Shown: piece by piece, positions 35,898 through 45,200 of the stretch
Numbering within the stretch: position 1 is the first letter of the stretch
Layout: every line of letters starts with the position of its first letter
DNA from: SAR202 cluster bacterium
GTDB taxonomy: Bacteria; Chloroflexota; Dehalococcoidia; Lucifugimonadales; OSU-TB39
DNA: 64,000 bases
Direction of reading: 5' to 3'
Assembly (NCBI GenBank): GCA_009392195.1
Contig: VFGY01000037.1
Coordinates: 228,593-292,592, forward strand
The notes under the pieces: model-generated
Seen by the model: the letters and a program-made list of their open reading frames with translations, nothing else
Database searches by the model: none
What the model was told of the DNA's origin: nothing
Program-made: the position numbers and the translations under genes

Positions 35898-36650
35898 TTA
35901 ATTATAAGGTTTCATCATCATTGCTGCTAAGTATCCAGCTCCAAAACCATTATCTATATTGACAACACTCATTCCGGGTGCGCAGGAATTTAACATTGAA
36001 AGTAAAGCAGATAACCCGTGATATGAAGAGCCGTATCCAGTGCTGGTCGGGACTGCGATTACAGGGACATCTACTAACCCGCCAACAACAGAAGCCAAAG
36101 CACCTTCCATGCCAGCAACGACAATGATAACTTTAGCCTTTCTAATTTTTGGTAAGGTAGCGAGTAGCCTATGGATGCCTGCAACTCCAATGTCGAAATG
36201 GGAGTCTGGATCTAATCCCATCATCTGTGCAGTTATTATTGCTTCTTTTGCGACGGGCATATCTGATGTTCCTGCAGTTAAAACACAGGTTCCTTTCACC
36301 AATTTCTCTTCAGGGTTTTTATTAATTGTAATTGTTTTTGCTATTTCATCGTAATTAGTTTCGGGGAAGATGGCTTTTACTTTAGTGAAGGCGCCATATG
36401 ATGCTTTAGTAACTAAAATTTTGTTGGCTGTTGTAGACAGGGTTTTTATAATATCTAAGATTTGATTCTCCGATTTGCCTTTGCCATAAATGACTTCGGG
36501 AAATCCTTTCCTAAGAGAGCGGTGATGGTCAACTTTAGTATGGATGATATCCTCGTAGGGATATAAAGAAAGAACATCTTCAACCGCTTTTGAAGTTATT
36601 TTGCCGTCTTTAAATTCGTTTAGCAAATGCCTGAGTCGTGTTTTGTCTAT
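35898..36650 (-). CDS. larB: LarB, pyridinium-3,5-biscarboxylate mononucleotide synthase; possible AUA start
   Basis: Carboxylates and hydrolyses nicotinate adenine dinucleotide in synthesis of the nickel-pincer cofactor of lactate racemase. Family motifs: PYEDII, KVDHHRSLRKGFPEVIYGKGK (broken here as DHHRSLRKGFPEV), LTAGTSDMPVA and GMEGALASVVGGL. The first usual start is TTG at 36626. The conserved helix continues upstream as DKTRLRHLL with no other ATG, GTG or TTG before a stop. An ATA at 36650 has AGGGGG with 7-nt spacing, so I extend to it. It is divergent from larE. Confidence 0.88.
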   Translation of the reverse strand: MDKTRLRHLLNEFKDGKITSKAVEDVLSLYPYEDIIHTKVDHHRSLRKGFPEVIYGKGKSENQILDIIKTLSTTANKILVTKASYGAFTKVKAIFPETNYDEIAKTITINKNPEEKLVKGTCVLTAGTSDMPVAKEAIITAQMMGLDPDSHFDIGVAGIHRLLATLPKIRKAKVIIVVAGMEGALASVVGGLVDVPVIAVPTSTGYGSSYHGLSALLSMLNSCAPGMSVVNIDNGFGAGYLAAMMMKPYN

Positions 36651-36695
36651 TTTTGCACCCCCTAAATCAACTTGATTATACTATCTTGAAGCTAG

Positions 36696-36748
36696 TCTTT
36701 TAAATTGATGATATGATGAGTTGATTCGAATTATATGAATTTAAAAGA
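36696..36748. promoter_or_regulatory. 11-bp perfect inverted repeat between larB and larE
   Basis: TCTTTTAAATT (36696-36706) and AATTTAAAAGA (36738-36748) flank a 31-nt spacer in the divergent promoter region. They could be an operator pair or a leader hairpin for larE, whose ATG is 8 nt further on. Confidence 0.4.
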
Positions 36749-36756
36749 TAGATGCT

Positions 36757-37599
36757 ATGAAAGTTGAATTTAAAGATATAACCCTTAAGAAAAAATATGA
36801 TTCACTTTCTGAAACCATGCAATCAATGGGATCAACTATTGTTGCATTTTCGGGAGGTGTAGATAGTACCTTAGTCGCATCGGTTGCACAAAAAACTTTG
36901 GGCGACAAAGCACTTATTGTTACGGCAAATTCTCCGAGCTTGGCCGAAACTGAATTTGATGAATTGTTGAAAATAGCTGAGGAACTAAATTTTAATCATA
37001 GAGTTATTGATACTAAAGAAATTGAAAAGGTGAAATACAGAGAAAACAGTCCTCAAAGGTGTTATTTTTGCAAAGAAGAACTATACACAGAACTAAAAAA
37101 GCTTGCATTTGAAGAATCAATACCCTGGATTATTAATGGAACAAACATTGACGATTTAGGAGATTTTAGGCCGGGTATTAAAGCAGCGAAGGATTTTATG
37201 GTAAGGAGCCCATTGGTAGAATCAGGAATTAACAAAAAAGAAGTTAGGGCTTTAGCTAAAGAAATGAATATATCTAACTGGGATAAACCAGCGCAAGCCT
37301 GTTTATCATCTCGAGTTGCTTATGGGATAAAAATAACAGATGTAATTTTAAATCAAATTTCTGTAGCTGAAAACCATATTAAAATCTTAGGAATAGACCA
37401 GGTCAGAGTCAGGCACCACGGAAACTTAGCAAGGATAGAAGTTCCGAAGAAGCAGATTTCGATTCTATTGGATGAAGATAATAATCGAAAAATAACAGAG
37501 AAATTAAAGGAATTAGGATATTCTTATGTTACTGTTGATTTACAAGGATTCAGGTCAGGTAGCATGAATGATCAATTAGCTAATAGCACCTTTCGTTAA
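36757..37599 (+). CDS. larE: LarE, ATP-dependent sacrificial sulfur transferase
   Basis: Adenylates the pincer-cofactor precursor and donates sulfur. The PP-loop SGGVDST is at 32-38. RCYFCK (C102, C105) and the cysteine C182 in AQACLSSR match LarE, where that cysteine is the sulfur source in the single-use enzymes. Full length at 280 residues. Neither larA nor larC is in the window, so the client racemase or epimerase is elsewhere. Followed 12 nt later by an SDR gene. Confidence 0.9.
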   Translation: MKVEFKDITLKKKYDSLSETMQSMGSTIVAFSGGVDSTLVASVAQKTLGDKALIVTANSPSLAETEFDELLKIAEELNFNHRVIDTKEIEKVKYRENSPQRCYFCKEELYTELKKLAFEESIPWIINGTNIDDLGDFRPGIKAAKDFMVRSPLVESGINKKEVRALAKEMNISNWDKPAQACLSSRVAYGIKITDVILNQISVAENHIKILGIDQVRVRHHGNLARIEVPKKQISILLDEDNNRKITEKLKELGYSYVTVDLQGFRSGSMNDQLANSTFR

Positions 37600-37611
37600 G
37601 ATGGACATGGT

Positions 37612-38361
37612 ATGAGGTTAGCCGGCACAGTTTCAATAATCACGGGGGCGGCTAAGGGGTTGGGTTTAGATATTGCTAGACTATATTCTGCTAATGGCTC
37701 TAGTGTAGTCATGGCGGATATAAACGACCACGATGGCTCATTGGAAGCAAGTGAAATTCAAAACCAAGGAAGACAGGCTTTTTATGTCCATTTGGATGTA
37801 ACCTCTACCTCAGATTGGTCCAATTTGGTGAACAAAACCCTTAATCAGTACGGGAAGATTGACATATTAGTCAATAATGCAGGGGTATATCATAGAGGAA
37901 ACTTGGCAACAACGGAGGTTGCTGATTGGGACAGAGTATTTGATGTAAATGCAAAGGGTGTATTCCTGGGAAGCAAGGCTGTTTTGTCTCAAATGCAGAA
38001 ACAAGGTAAAGGGTCTATAGTATCCATATCATCAATAGCTGGTATTATTGGTTCAAAACAGTCTGTTGCATATAATTCAGCCAAAGGTGCAATAAGGCTT
38101 TTTACCAAATCTGTGGCTGTCCAATATGCTGAACAAGGTATTAGAGCAAATACAATACATCCAGGACCGATGGTAACAGAAATGTTAGATGATTTGTTTA
38201 CAACCAAAGAAGAGTCTGAGCGACGTAGGGAAGGAATTCCATTAGGTAGATTTGCTACAGTAAGGGATGTTTCACTCGGAGCGCTATTTTTGAGTTCTGA
38301 TGAGGCATCTTTAATTACTGGAAGCGAATTAGTAATTGATGGAGGTTGGACTGCTCAATAA
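37612..38361 (+). CDS. Short-chain dehydrogenase/reductase
   Basis: A 249-residue classical SDR. Cofactor motif TGAAKGLG (11-18), DI at the end of strand 2 (NAD preferred), NNAG, catalytic serine in SISSIAG, and YNSAK. The ending VIDGGWTAQ is typical. The substrate is unknown. It sits between larE and an aminotransferase gene on the same strand with short gaps, so it may work on a hydroxy acid or keto acid with them. Confidence 0.88.
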   Translation: MRLAGTVSIITGAAKGLGLDIARLYSANGSSVVMADINDHDGSLEASEIQNQGRQAFYVHLDVTSTSDWSNLVNKTLNQYGKIDILVNNAGVYHRGNLATTEVADWDRVFDVNAKGVFLGSKAVLSQMQKQGKGSIVSISSIAGIIGSKQSVAYNSAKGAIRLFTKSVAVQYAEQGIRANTIHPGPMVTEMLDDLFTTKEESERRREGIPLGRFATVRDVSLGALFLSSDEASLITGSELVIDGGWTAQ

Positions 38362-38393
38362 CAAGAAATTGAAGTTCATATATGGAGCATTAA

Positions 38394-39719
38394 ATGGAAG
38401 AGTATGGGATTTATGAGAAATTAACGACAAAATCGCACTCAATGAATATTGAAGCGGAAAATTACTTGCCGGGAGGTAGCTCTCGGGCGGCTGCGTATTT
38501 TGAACCGTACCCTTTCTTTGCCGATAGAGCCGAGGGCCATTACATTTATGATGTTGATGGAAACAAATTTCTTGATTTTATGCTTAACGCCACAACTCAT
38601 ATTTTAGGACATAACAACCCTTTAGTAGCTGATGCCGTGAAAAAACAGATTGGTAAAGGGTTAAGTTATGGCGTCCCTGCCGAATCACAAATTAAGCTTT
38701 CTAAAATGATTTGTGACCGAGTTGAATCTGTTGACAAAATCAGATTTACAAATTCAGGAACCGAGGCAACTTTAAACGCCATAAGACTAGCTAGAGCATT
38801 CACTGGGAGACATAAAATAGCCAAAATCGAAGGAGGTTATCATGGCACTCATGAATACGTTAGCGTTAGCGTTTCGCATGATATAACATCAAAACAGAAT
38901 GGTTTTTTAGGAGCACCTGAATGGCCCGGGCAACCACCATCAGTACTGCAAGATGTGTTAGTTTTTCCATACAATGATATTTCGGCTGTTGAAAATCTTA
39001 TTTCAAAACATGGAAATGAATTAGCATGTATTATTTTAGAGCCGGTTTTTTCCAATATCGGATATGTTCCTGCATCTCAGGAATTTATAAATAAACTTAG
39101 AGAAGTTACTGTTAAAGCAGGCATATTGTTGATATTCGATGAGGTGCAAAGTTTTAGGCTTTCACATGGAGGAGCACAGGAGAAATTAGGTGTCAAGCCG
39201 GATTTGACCACCTTTGGAAAAATTATAGGAGGTGGAATGCCTGTAGGAGCGTGGGGGGGAAGCAAGGATTTAATGGAGCTATATAATCCATTAAATGGAC
39301 CTGTAATAGAGCACTCAGGTACATTTAATGCCAATCCGATGACAATGGTTGCAGGTGAAGCAACATTAAGACAATTGACGAAGGAAAAATATTTCGAATT
39401 GAACCAAATGGGGAAACGGGTTAGGCTTGAACTTCAAGCTGTTTTTGATGAACTTGAAATTCCTGCACGGGTCACCGGTATAGGCTCTTTATTTGGCATG
39501 CATTTTGCTAATCATGATGTAGTTGATTACAGAACGATGAAATTAGCTGACCAACACATGAAAAAAGCCATGTTCAAAGGTATGTTGGATAGAGGGATAT
39601 TGCTTTTCGGAAAATGTACAGGAGCACTAAGCCTTGCTACGGGTGAAAAGGAAATAGAGCAATTAATTGATAGTGCTACGGATGTTGCGTCAACAACACT
39701 AAAAACCATGGTCGTATAA
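38394..39719 (+). CDS. Class III aminotransferase, glutamate-1-semialdehyde-aminomutase-like (second copy)
   Basis: A 441-residue fold-type-I PLP enzyme, paralogous to the one at 28560-29891. PGGSSR (26-31), TNSGTEA (119-125), D249 in FDEVQ and the PLP lysine K276 in TTFGKIIGGGMPVG are present. GGAG with 6-nt spacing precedes the ATG. Likely operon larE-SDR-aminotransferase. The substrate is not evident. It is convergent with the crotonase gene, 9 nt apart. Confidence 0.82.
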   Translation: MEEYGIYEKLTTKSHSMNIEAENYLPGGSSRAAAYFEPYPFFADRAEGHYIYDVDGNKFLDFMLNATTHILGHNNPLVADAVKKQIGKGLSYGVPAESQIKLSKMICDRVESVDKIRFTNSGTEATLNAIRLARAFTGRHKIAKIEGGYHGTHEYVSVSVSHDITSKQNGFLGAPEWPGQPPSVLQDVLVFPYNDISAVENLISKHGNELACIILEPVFSNIGYVPASQEFINKLREVTVKAGILLIFDEVQSFRLSHGGAQEKLGVKPDLTTFGKIIGGGMPVGAWGGSKDLMELYNPLNGPVIEHSGTFNANPMTMVAGEATLRQLTKEKYFELNQMGKRVRLELQAVFDELEIPARVTGIGSLFGMHFANHDVVDYRTMKLADQHMKKAMFKGMLDRGILLFGKCTGALSLATGEKEIEQLIDSATDVASTTLKTMVV

Positions 39720-39728
39720 GAGTTAAGT

Positions 39729-40517
39729 TTAAGAACCGTTAAATTTAGGAGTTCTGTGCTGGGTGAAAGCAGACATTCCTTCTTGATAATCGGATGTTTC
39801 AAAGTTTTCGAAAGGCAAACTTTTTTCTTCTTCAGATAGATTGGATAAACTAGGGTTATCTAATACTATTTTCATGATCTGCTTGTGTCTACTGTGTGAT
39901 AGAGGAGCCGTTTTTGAAATATTTTGGGCTAATTCTGAAACGTAACTATCAATTGACTCTAAGCTCTTAATTTCATTAATTAAACCAACCCTCAAGGCTT
40001 CTTGAGAATCTAGCCTTTTCCCTGAATATAATAAATAAGAAGCAGTGCTTTTTCCCACAATGTGAATAAGTCTTTTCATTTCACCGTAACCTATCAATAT
40101 GCCTAATTTTGATACGGGTATTGCGAAAATACTGGTGTCTGAAGCGATTCGAATATCTGTTGTCATAGCGAGTTCACAGCCACCGCCAAAACACAAACCT
40201 TTGATAAGGCTGATTGTAGGGTATGGCATCAATTCAATTGCGTTCAGAGCCCCATCAAATACTTCCGCATATTTTTTTGCAGAAGGTTTGTTGTAACGGG
40301 TGTTAATAAAATCTTTAATATCGGCACCTGACGAAAAACATTTATTGCCTGTGCCTGTGAATATAGCGGCTTTAATCTCTTTAGATTTTGCCAAATCGGT
40401 GCATGTCTGCTGTAAATTAGCCCAACCGTTATAGTCGATGGAATTAAGACTCAAGGGGTTCTCTATTTTTATAGTAGCTACGTTGGCGTTAACGGAAAGA
40501 TTGATTTCGGTCGGCAA
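39729..40517 (-). CDS. Enoyl-CoA hydratase/isomerase family protein lacking one catalytic Glu
   Basis: A 262-residue crotonase-fold protein. The oxyanion-hole motifs SSGADIKDF (62-70) and GLCFGGGCELAM (107-118) are intact, with E115 matching Glu144 of rat hydratase. The second catalytic glutamate (Glu164, PEI) reads PVS with V135. So simple hydration of enoyl-CoA is doubtful; decarboxylase or isomerase chemistry is possible. Last gene of the minus-strand run from 51.4 kb. Confidence 0.8.
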   Translation of the reverse strand: MPTEINLSVNANVATIKIENPLSLNSIDYNGWANLQQTCTDLAKSKEIKAAIFTGTGNKCFSSGADIKDFINTRYNKPSAKKYAEVFDGALNAIELMPYPTISLIKGLCFGGGCELAMTTDIRIASDTSIFAIPVSKLGILIGYGEMKRLIHIVGKSTASYLLYSGKRLDSQEALRVGLINEIKSLESIDSYVSELAQNISKTAPLSHSRHKQIMKIVLDNPSLSNLSEEEKSLPFENFETSDYQEGMSAFTQHRTPKFNGS

Positions 40518-40566
40518 TTATTAACTCCATTTTGTTTTTTAATAAGTAACTGTTATGTGGCAAAAT

Positions 40567-41340
40567 TTAATTGATTGAATAACCACCGTCTACAATTATT
40601 GAGGTTCCAGTAACATAATCTGAAGCATGGCTACTCAAAAATATAGCCGCACCTGCCATCTCATTAGGTTCTCCCCAACGACCCTGGGGAATCCTTTGTT
40701 TGATTTCACGATAACGTTTGGGCCTATTTGTTTTATAGGTTTCTGTTAGTTCTGTGTGTATCCAGCCCGGAAGGATAGAGTTTATTTGTATGTTTTTATC
40801 GGCCCATGCTATTGCTAAGCTTTTGGTCAGCTGGACTATACCACCTTTACTAGCTGCGTATGCAGATACCCAATCGCTACCAAATATTGATGTCATTGAT
40901 CCTATGTTAATTATTTTACCCCCACCGGCTTTAACCATGATCTGATAAGCGTTTTGGCAGCACAAGTGTGCACCTGTAAGGTTGGTGTTAATTACGGAAT
41001 TCCATTCTTCTATAGTATATTCTTGAGGCATTTTTCGTATAGCGATACCAGCATTATTAACTAGGATATCTAGTTGTTCGAAATTCCTGCTGATTTCAAC
41101 AAAAGCTTTATTGGTTGATTCTTCTTGTGTAACATCAATGTCTATAGCTATAGCAGAAATACCTAAACCGACAAGAGCTTTTGTAGCTTTATCTGTTTTA
41201 CTGCTATTCCTTCCACCGACGATGATTTTAGCCCCGGCTTGCCCTAAGGCTTTAGCTATTGAAAAACCAATGCCTCCATTTCCGCCGGTGACAAATGCAA
41301 CTTTGTCCGTCAGGTCAAATAATGATGTGCTCAAAGTCAA
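40567..41340 (-). CDS. Short-chain dehydrogenase/reductase (gluconate-5-dehydrogenase-like)
   Basis: A 257-residue classical SDR with TGGNGGIG (18-25), GGRN after strand 2 suggesting NADP preference, NNAG, SMTSIFG and YAASK. FDLTDKVAFVTGG and WGEPNEMAGAAIFLSS resemble sugar-acid dehydrogenases of the gluconate-5/2-deoxygluconate-3 group. It starts 4 nt after the ABC ATPase stop, so it is likely cotranscribed, though a functional link is not obvious. Confidence 0.85.
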   Translation of the reverse strand: MTLSTSLFDLTDKVAFVTGGNGGIGFSIAKALGQAGAKIIVGGRNSSKTDKATKALVGLGISAIAIDIDVTQEESTNKAFVEISRNFEQLDILVNNAGIAIRKMPQEYTIEEWNSVINTNLTGAHLCCQNAYQIMVKAGGGKIINIGSMTSIFGSDWVSAYAASKGGIVQLTKSLAIAWADKNIQINSILPGWIHTELTETYKTNRPKRYREIKQRIPQGRWGEPNEMAGAAIFLSSHASDYVTGTSIIVDGGYSIN

Positions 41341-41344
41341 ACCT

Positions 41345-42241
41345 CTAACTGGTCTCAGAATCTGGCATTATAACGAGATGATCATTAACAACCGATAGCT
41401 TAACTCTTTGGTTTATTTTAAATTGTTGCACATACTCTCTTGGTATTTGCATTCTTCCTGCCCGGTCAAGCAGGGTATAGTTTACGTAGGTGGTTTCTTT
41501 TTCTGGAGACGGTGCAAATGACTTTTCTGTCATATTTAGGTTAACAATCTCTGATGAAGCTTTTCCATCTCTAATAGTAACAACACGTGGTACCTGATGC
41601 ATTATTTCAGGATCATGAGTGACAATTACTAGGGTGGTTTTAAGTTCTGAGTTCAATTTATTCAGAAGTTCTAAAACAGTATTTGCTGTTTTGCGATCTA
41701 GTTCACCGGTCGGTTCGTCAGCTAACAATAGTTTGGGCTGGTTAGCTAATGCTACAGCAATTGCTACTCTTTGTTGTTCACCGCCTGATAGTTTTTGAGG
41801 AGTATGCGATAAGCGGTGGTCAAGACCGACAAGATTCAAAAGGTACAGTGAATGCTCTTTTCTTTGCTTGGAGGATATGCCACTTAAAAGCATTGGTAAT
41901 TCAACGTTTTCTTGTGCTGTTAAATAAGGGAAAAGGTTGCGTACGGCCTGTTGCCAAATAAAACCAATTTCACTTCTTCTGTAAGATTCAACTTCTTTGA
42001 CGGTCAGCTTAGATAAATCATTTCCGGCGACCTCTACTTTACCTGCTGACGGAATATCATAACCGGCGATTATATTAAGCAGTGTGCTTTTGCCACTTCC
42101 GCTTGCTCCTACTATCGCCACAACTTCTCCTTGGTTAACCTCAAGATCTAATCCTCTTAAAGCCACAACTTCTAGTTCAGCTATCTTGTAAATTTTGAAA
42201 ATATCTTCACACAAAATATAGGTATTGTTTTCTTTATTCAC
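41345..42241 (-). CDS. ABC transporter ATPase (MacB/LolD type) with C-terminal AbrB-like domain
   Basis: A 298-residue protein. Residues 1 to about 232 form a complete LolD/MacB-type ATPase: Walker A GASGSGKST (45-53), Q-loop in WQQA, signature LSGGEQ (151-156), Walker B LLLADEP (171-177), H-loop H209. After a linker, residues 251-293 read TLLDRAGRMQIPRE, then FKINQRVKLSV and HLVIMP, which is the AbrB/MazE swapped-hairpin pattern. The tail may dimerise the ATPase or bind DNA. It is 4 nt downstream of an FtsX permease gene. Confidence 0.85.
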   Translation of the reverse strand: MNKENNTYILCEDIFKIYKIAELEVVALRGLDLEVNQGEVVAIVGASGSGKSTLLNIIAGYDIPSAGKVEVAGNDLSKLTVKEVESYRRSEIGFIWQQAVRNLFPYLTAQENVELPMLLSGISSKQRKEHSLYLLNLVGLDHRLSHTPQKLSGGEQQRVAIAVALANQPKLLLADEPTGELDRKTANTVLELLNKLNSELKTTLVIVTHDPEIMHQVPRVVTIRDGKASSEIVNLNMTEKSFAPSPEKETTYVNYTLLDRAGRMQIPREYVQQFKINQRVKLSVVNDHLVIMPDSETS

Positions 42242-42245
42242 TAGA

Positions 42246-45200
42246 TTATTTGTCTCCTAAACGCATTATTGAAGTTACCGATGTTCTAGTTGTCATTAGC
42301 ACGACTAAATAAGAAACTATGAGGAAAATCATACATATTATAGAATAATTTATTAAAAGGTCGTACCAGTTAGTCTCTATTATAAATGGTGGCATAACTT
42401 CCACTCCCCATTCGTCATAGGCTAAATAAGGCATCATTACTCCACCTATTTGTCTTCCTAGCCAAGCTCCAAGGCTAAAGCTAAGTACAATAATAAAGCT
42501 TTGTTCTAAAATAAATGACGTCACAAGTTGTAATCTTGACAGGCCTATGGTTTTAAGTAGGGCAAACTGCTGGATTCGGTTTCTAAAAGATATATAGCTG
42601 TGGAATGTAAAACCTATCGTTGCAAGGATAAGTACTACACCCAACGAATAAAACAATAATGATTGCCATCCGGCGTCTACAAGTGGGTCCAAATTCGCCT
42701 CTCTTAATTCAGCCTCTGTTTCCAACACGAATGGTTTTGGTGACAGAGAGCTTTCACCCAAAGCCTTTGCGAACGTTGCAGGATCTTCTGGTTTTTCTTT
42801 GTAAGATAACCAAACCTCGTTTGCTGCTACCTGTGTATATAAAGAAGAAGCATTTACATGTTGGGTAATCAAGTCTAGGTTGGCGATTAAAACCTGTTGA
42901 TTGGTATTTGTTATTGTAGGGAACATGTTAAATGTATCCACAAGTTCTAAGGGGGTTTCCTGTCCTGAAATTGAGACAGTAATAACATCTCCAATTTTAT
43001 GCCCGCTACGCCTTAACATTGCTTCATTTGCTAGGGTTGGAACTGCTACGAGCTTGTCCCCATAAAAAATTCCGCGAGCGATTTCGGGATAACCTTCATT
43101 CCATGCGAAAACTATGGAAGACTCTCCTTCATCCAATTCCGTGTTTGTGACAGAATCTGCAATTGATTGTGAGGATGAGGATAATATATTCCAATCTCCT
43201 GCTTGGTCAAAACTTTCAAGTGAAATAGTTTCTCCATTTTCTAAGGTTGCAGATATTTCTTTGAATATTATTGAACCCGCCATCAAATTTCGGTCAGGCG
43301 ATCTTTCGTGTATTCTTACAGAATCCAAATAAAGTCGATTGCTCTCACTATCCGGAGCAACTATTATGACTTCTGGGTCTTCTCTTCTTCTAAGTGACCA
43401 CCACCTTCTTCGTGGAGGAGGAGGCGGGAGGTCAGAATATTTCCTCATCTTTAAAGTTGTGGTTTGCCATGTGTTTGTTTGTAGGTCTCCCATAGAGTAA
43501 GTTGAAAATTTACCTAAATCGTCCTTGAACCTCAAAGTAAGCCTGACTGAAGGATGAACGTAATCCGATTTAAAAGTTAAGCTTAAAGATTGAGTTCCAA
43601 GAGGTATCTTTAAACCGTCTTCCTGATAAGGTTCATTTATGGAATTAATAAGTTCATCCATTGGAGTATCCGCAAAATCATCTCTAAACCACGCCACTTC
43701 AGAAAAAGTTTGAGTGTCAGCAGCGAGCAGCAAATATTGGTTTTTCATTGGAGAAAGTTTATCTCTTATGAGCGTGCGTAAAACGAGGCTTGCCTTTTCT
43801 ATGTTGGCTATAGATTCGTATGCCTGTTTGATGTCCGCAGCTTCAATTGTAAATTGGTCTGGGTAACAATTAAAATATCCTTCTTGTAGACACTTATCGA
43901 ATAACTTGGGGTCGTTTACCCTAACATCAGAACCAACTTTAAAATACACTCTTTCATCAAAGTTTTTGTTTAGTGTTGCTGCAAAACTTGCAGCAAATAA
44001 AGCTAAACCTGTTGCAAGAGTTAGCAAAATTGTTAGTTGAGAATGGTGTGCTGAGTTTCTTCCAAGTTGCCATAAGCCCAAAATTGCTCCCGCTGATAAC
44101 CTTGGGGCAAAAATTTTGGTAAAAATGTTTATTACAATAGGAAATAACCTTACTACAATTAACCCGGCTGATATTAACATGATTCCTGGAATTAGCAAAA
44201 GCAATTGATTAAAAGTAGTAGCGTCACCGAAAGAATTTGCAATGATAGAACCTTGCTCGCGTATTTGCCTTAGCATTACCAAAACTAATACAAGTGCGAC
44301 TACGTCTATATAATACTTCTGAATTGCCGATAATCTATTTGGACGGTTTTCTAATTCAAGGTTTTGCTTCAATTCTCTCCGGGAAGCAAAAATAGCAGGG
44401 ACCAACAATGAAATTAAGCTTAATCCTCCACCAATGGCGCTCATCCTGTATGTTCCTAAGTCAATATTGACTTTTAATAAACCAGGTTCTGGTTGCAGTG
44501 ACGCAAGGGGTTCAATTAGTCCTAAAAGACTTACGGTGGCTGCTCCTAGTAATGGGCCAAGAATCACGCCTGCCACTCCGATAGTCAATGCTTCCAGCGC
44601 AAACACGACCAATGTTTGTAATTGGGTGGCTCCTCTACTTCTAATCAAAGCGATTTCCGCATGCCTTTGGCTGATACTCATTGAACTAAGAGCTGATATG
44701 TAATACAAGCAAATAAATGTGATCAACATCATCAAAACAAACATTGGAAGCTTGCTGTAAAATAATCGCCTATCATACTCTTCAAGTATTTTTTCAAGTT
44801 TTGTTTTTTGTGAATATGATGGCAACACAGGTGTAAGCGCATCTTTAAGCCCCTGCAGTCTTTGTCTAATCTCGGTTGTTTCAGCAGCTGTTATAGAATC
44901 AGGATTGATATCAGAATACCAAATGTAGGTCCCCTCTAGTTTTTCAAAGGCATTGCCAAAATCATTCAAAAAAGCTTGTTGTGGAATATAAAATGGTATA
45001 GTTGTAAAGCTGGATCCAGTTGAAGCCTCTAGCACCGTTTCTTCCATATACCAAATATTTTTTGCCGAAGAGTTACGTGTAAAAACTCCAGTGATTTCTA
45101 CATTAATACTTTCAAAAACATCATTCCATGTTGGGAATGCAATTATTTTGTCACCCACATTTAAGCCGAATAATTCTGCCGCTTCGTTTGGTACTAGTGC

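Noticed and set aside
36757..37599. LarE as a GMP synthase or other PP-loop ATPase
   Set aside because: The RCYFCK and ACLSSR motifs and divergent larB support LarE.
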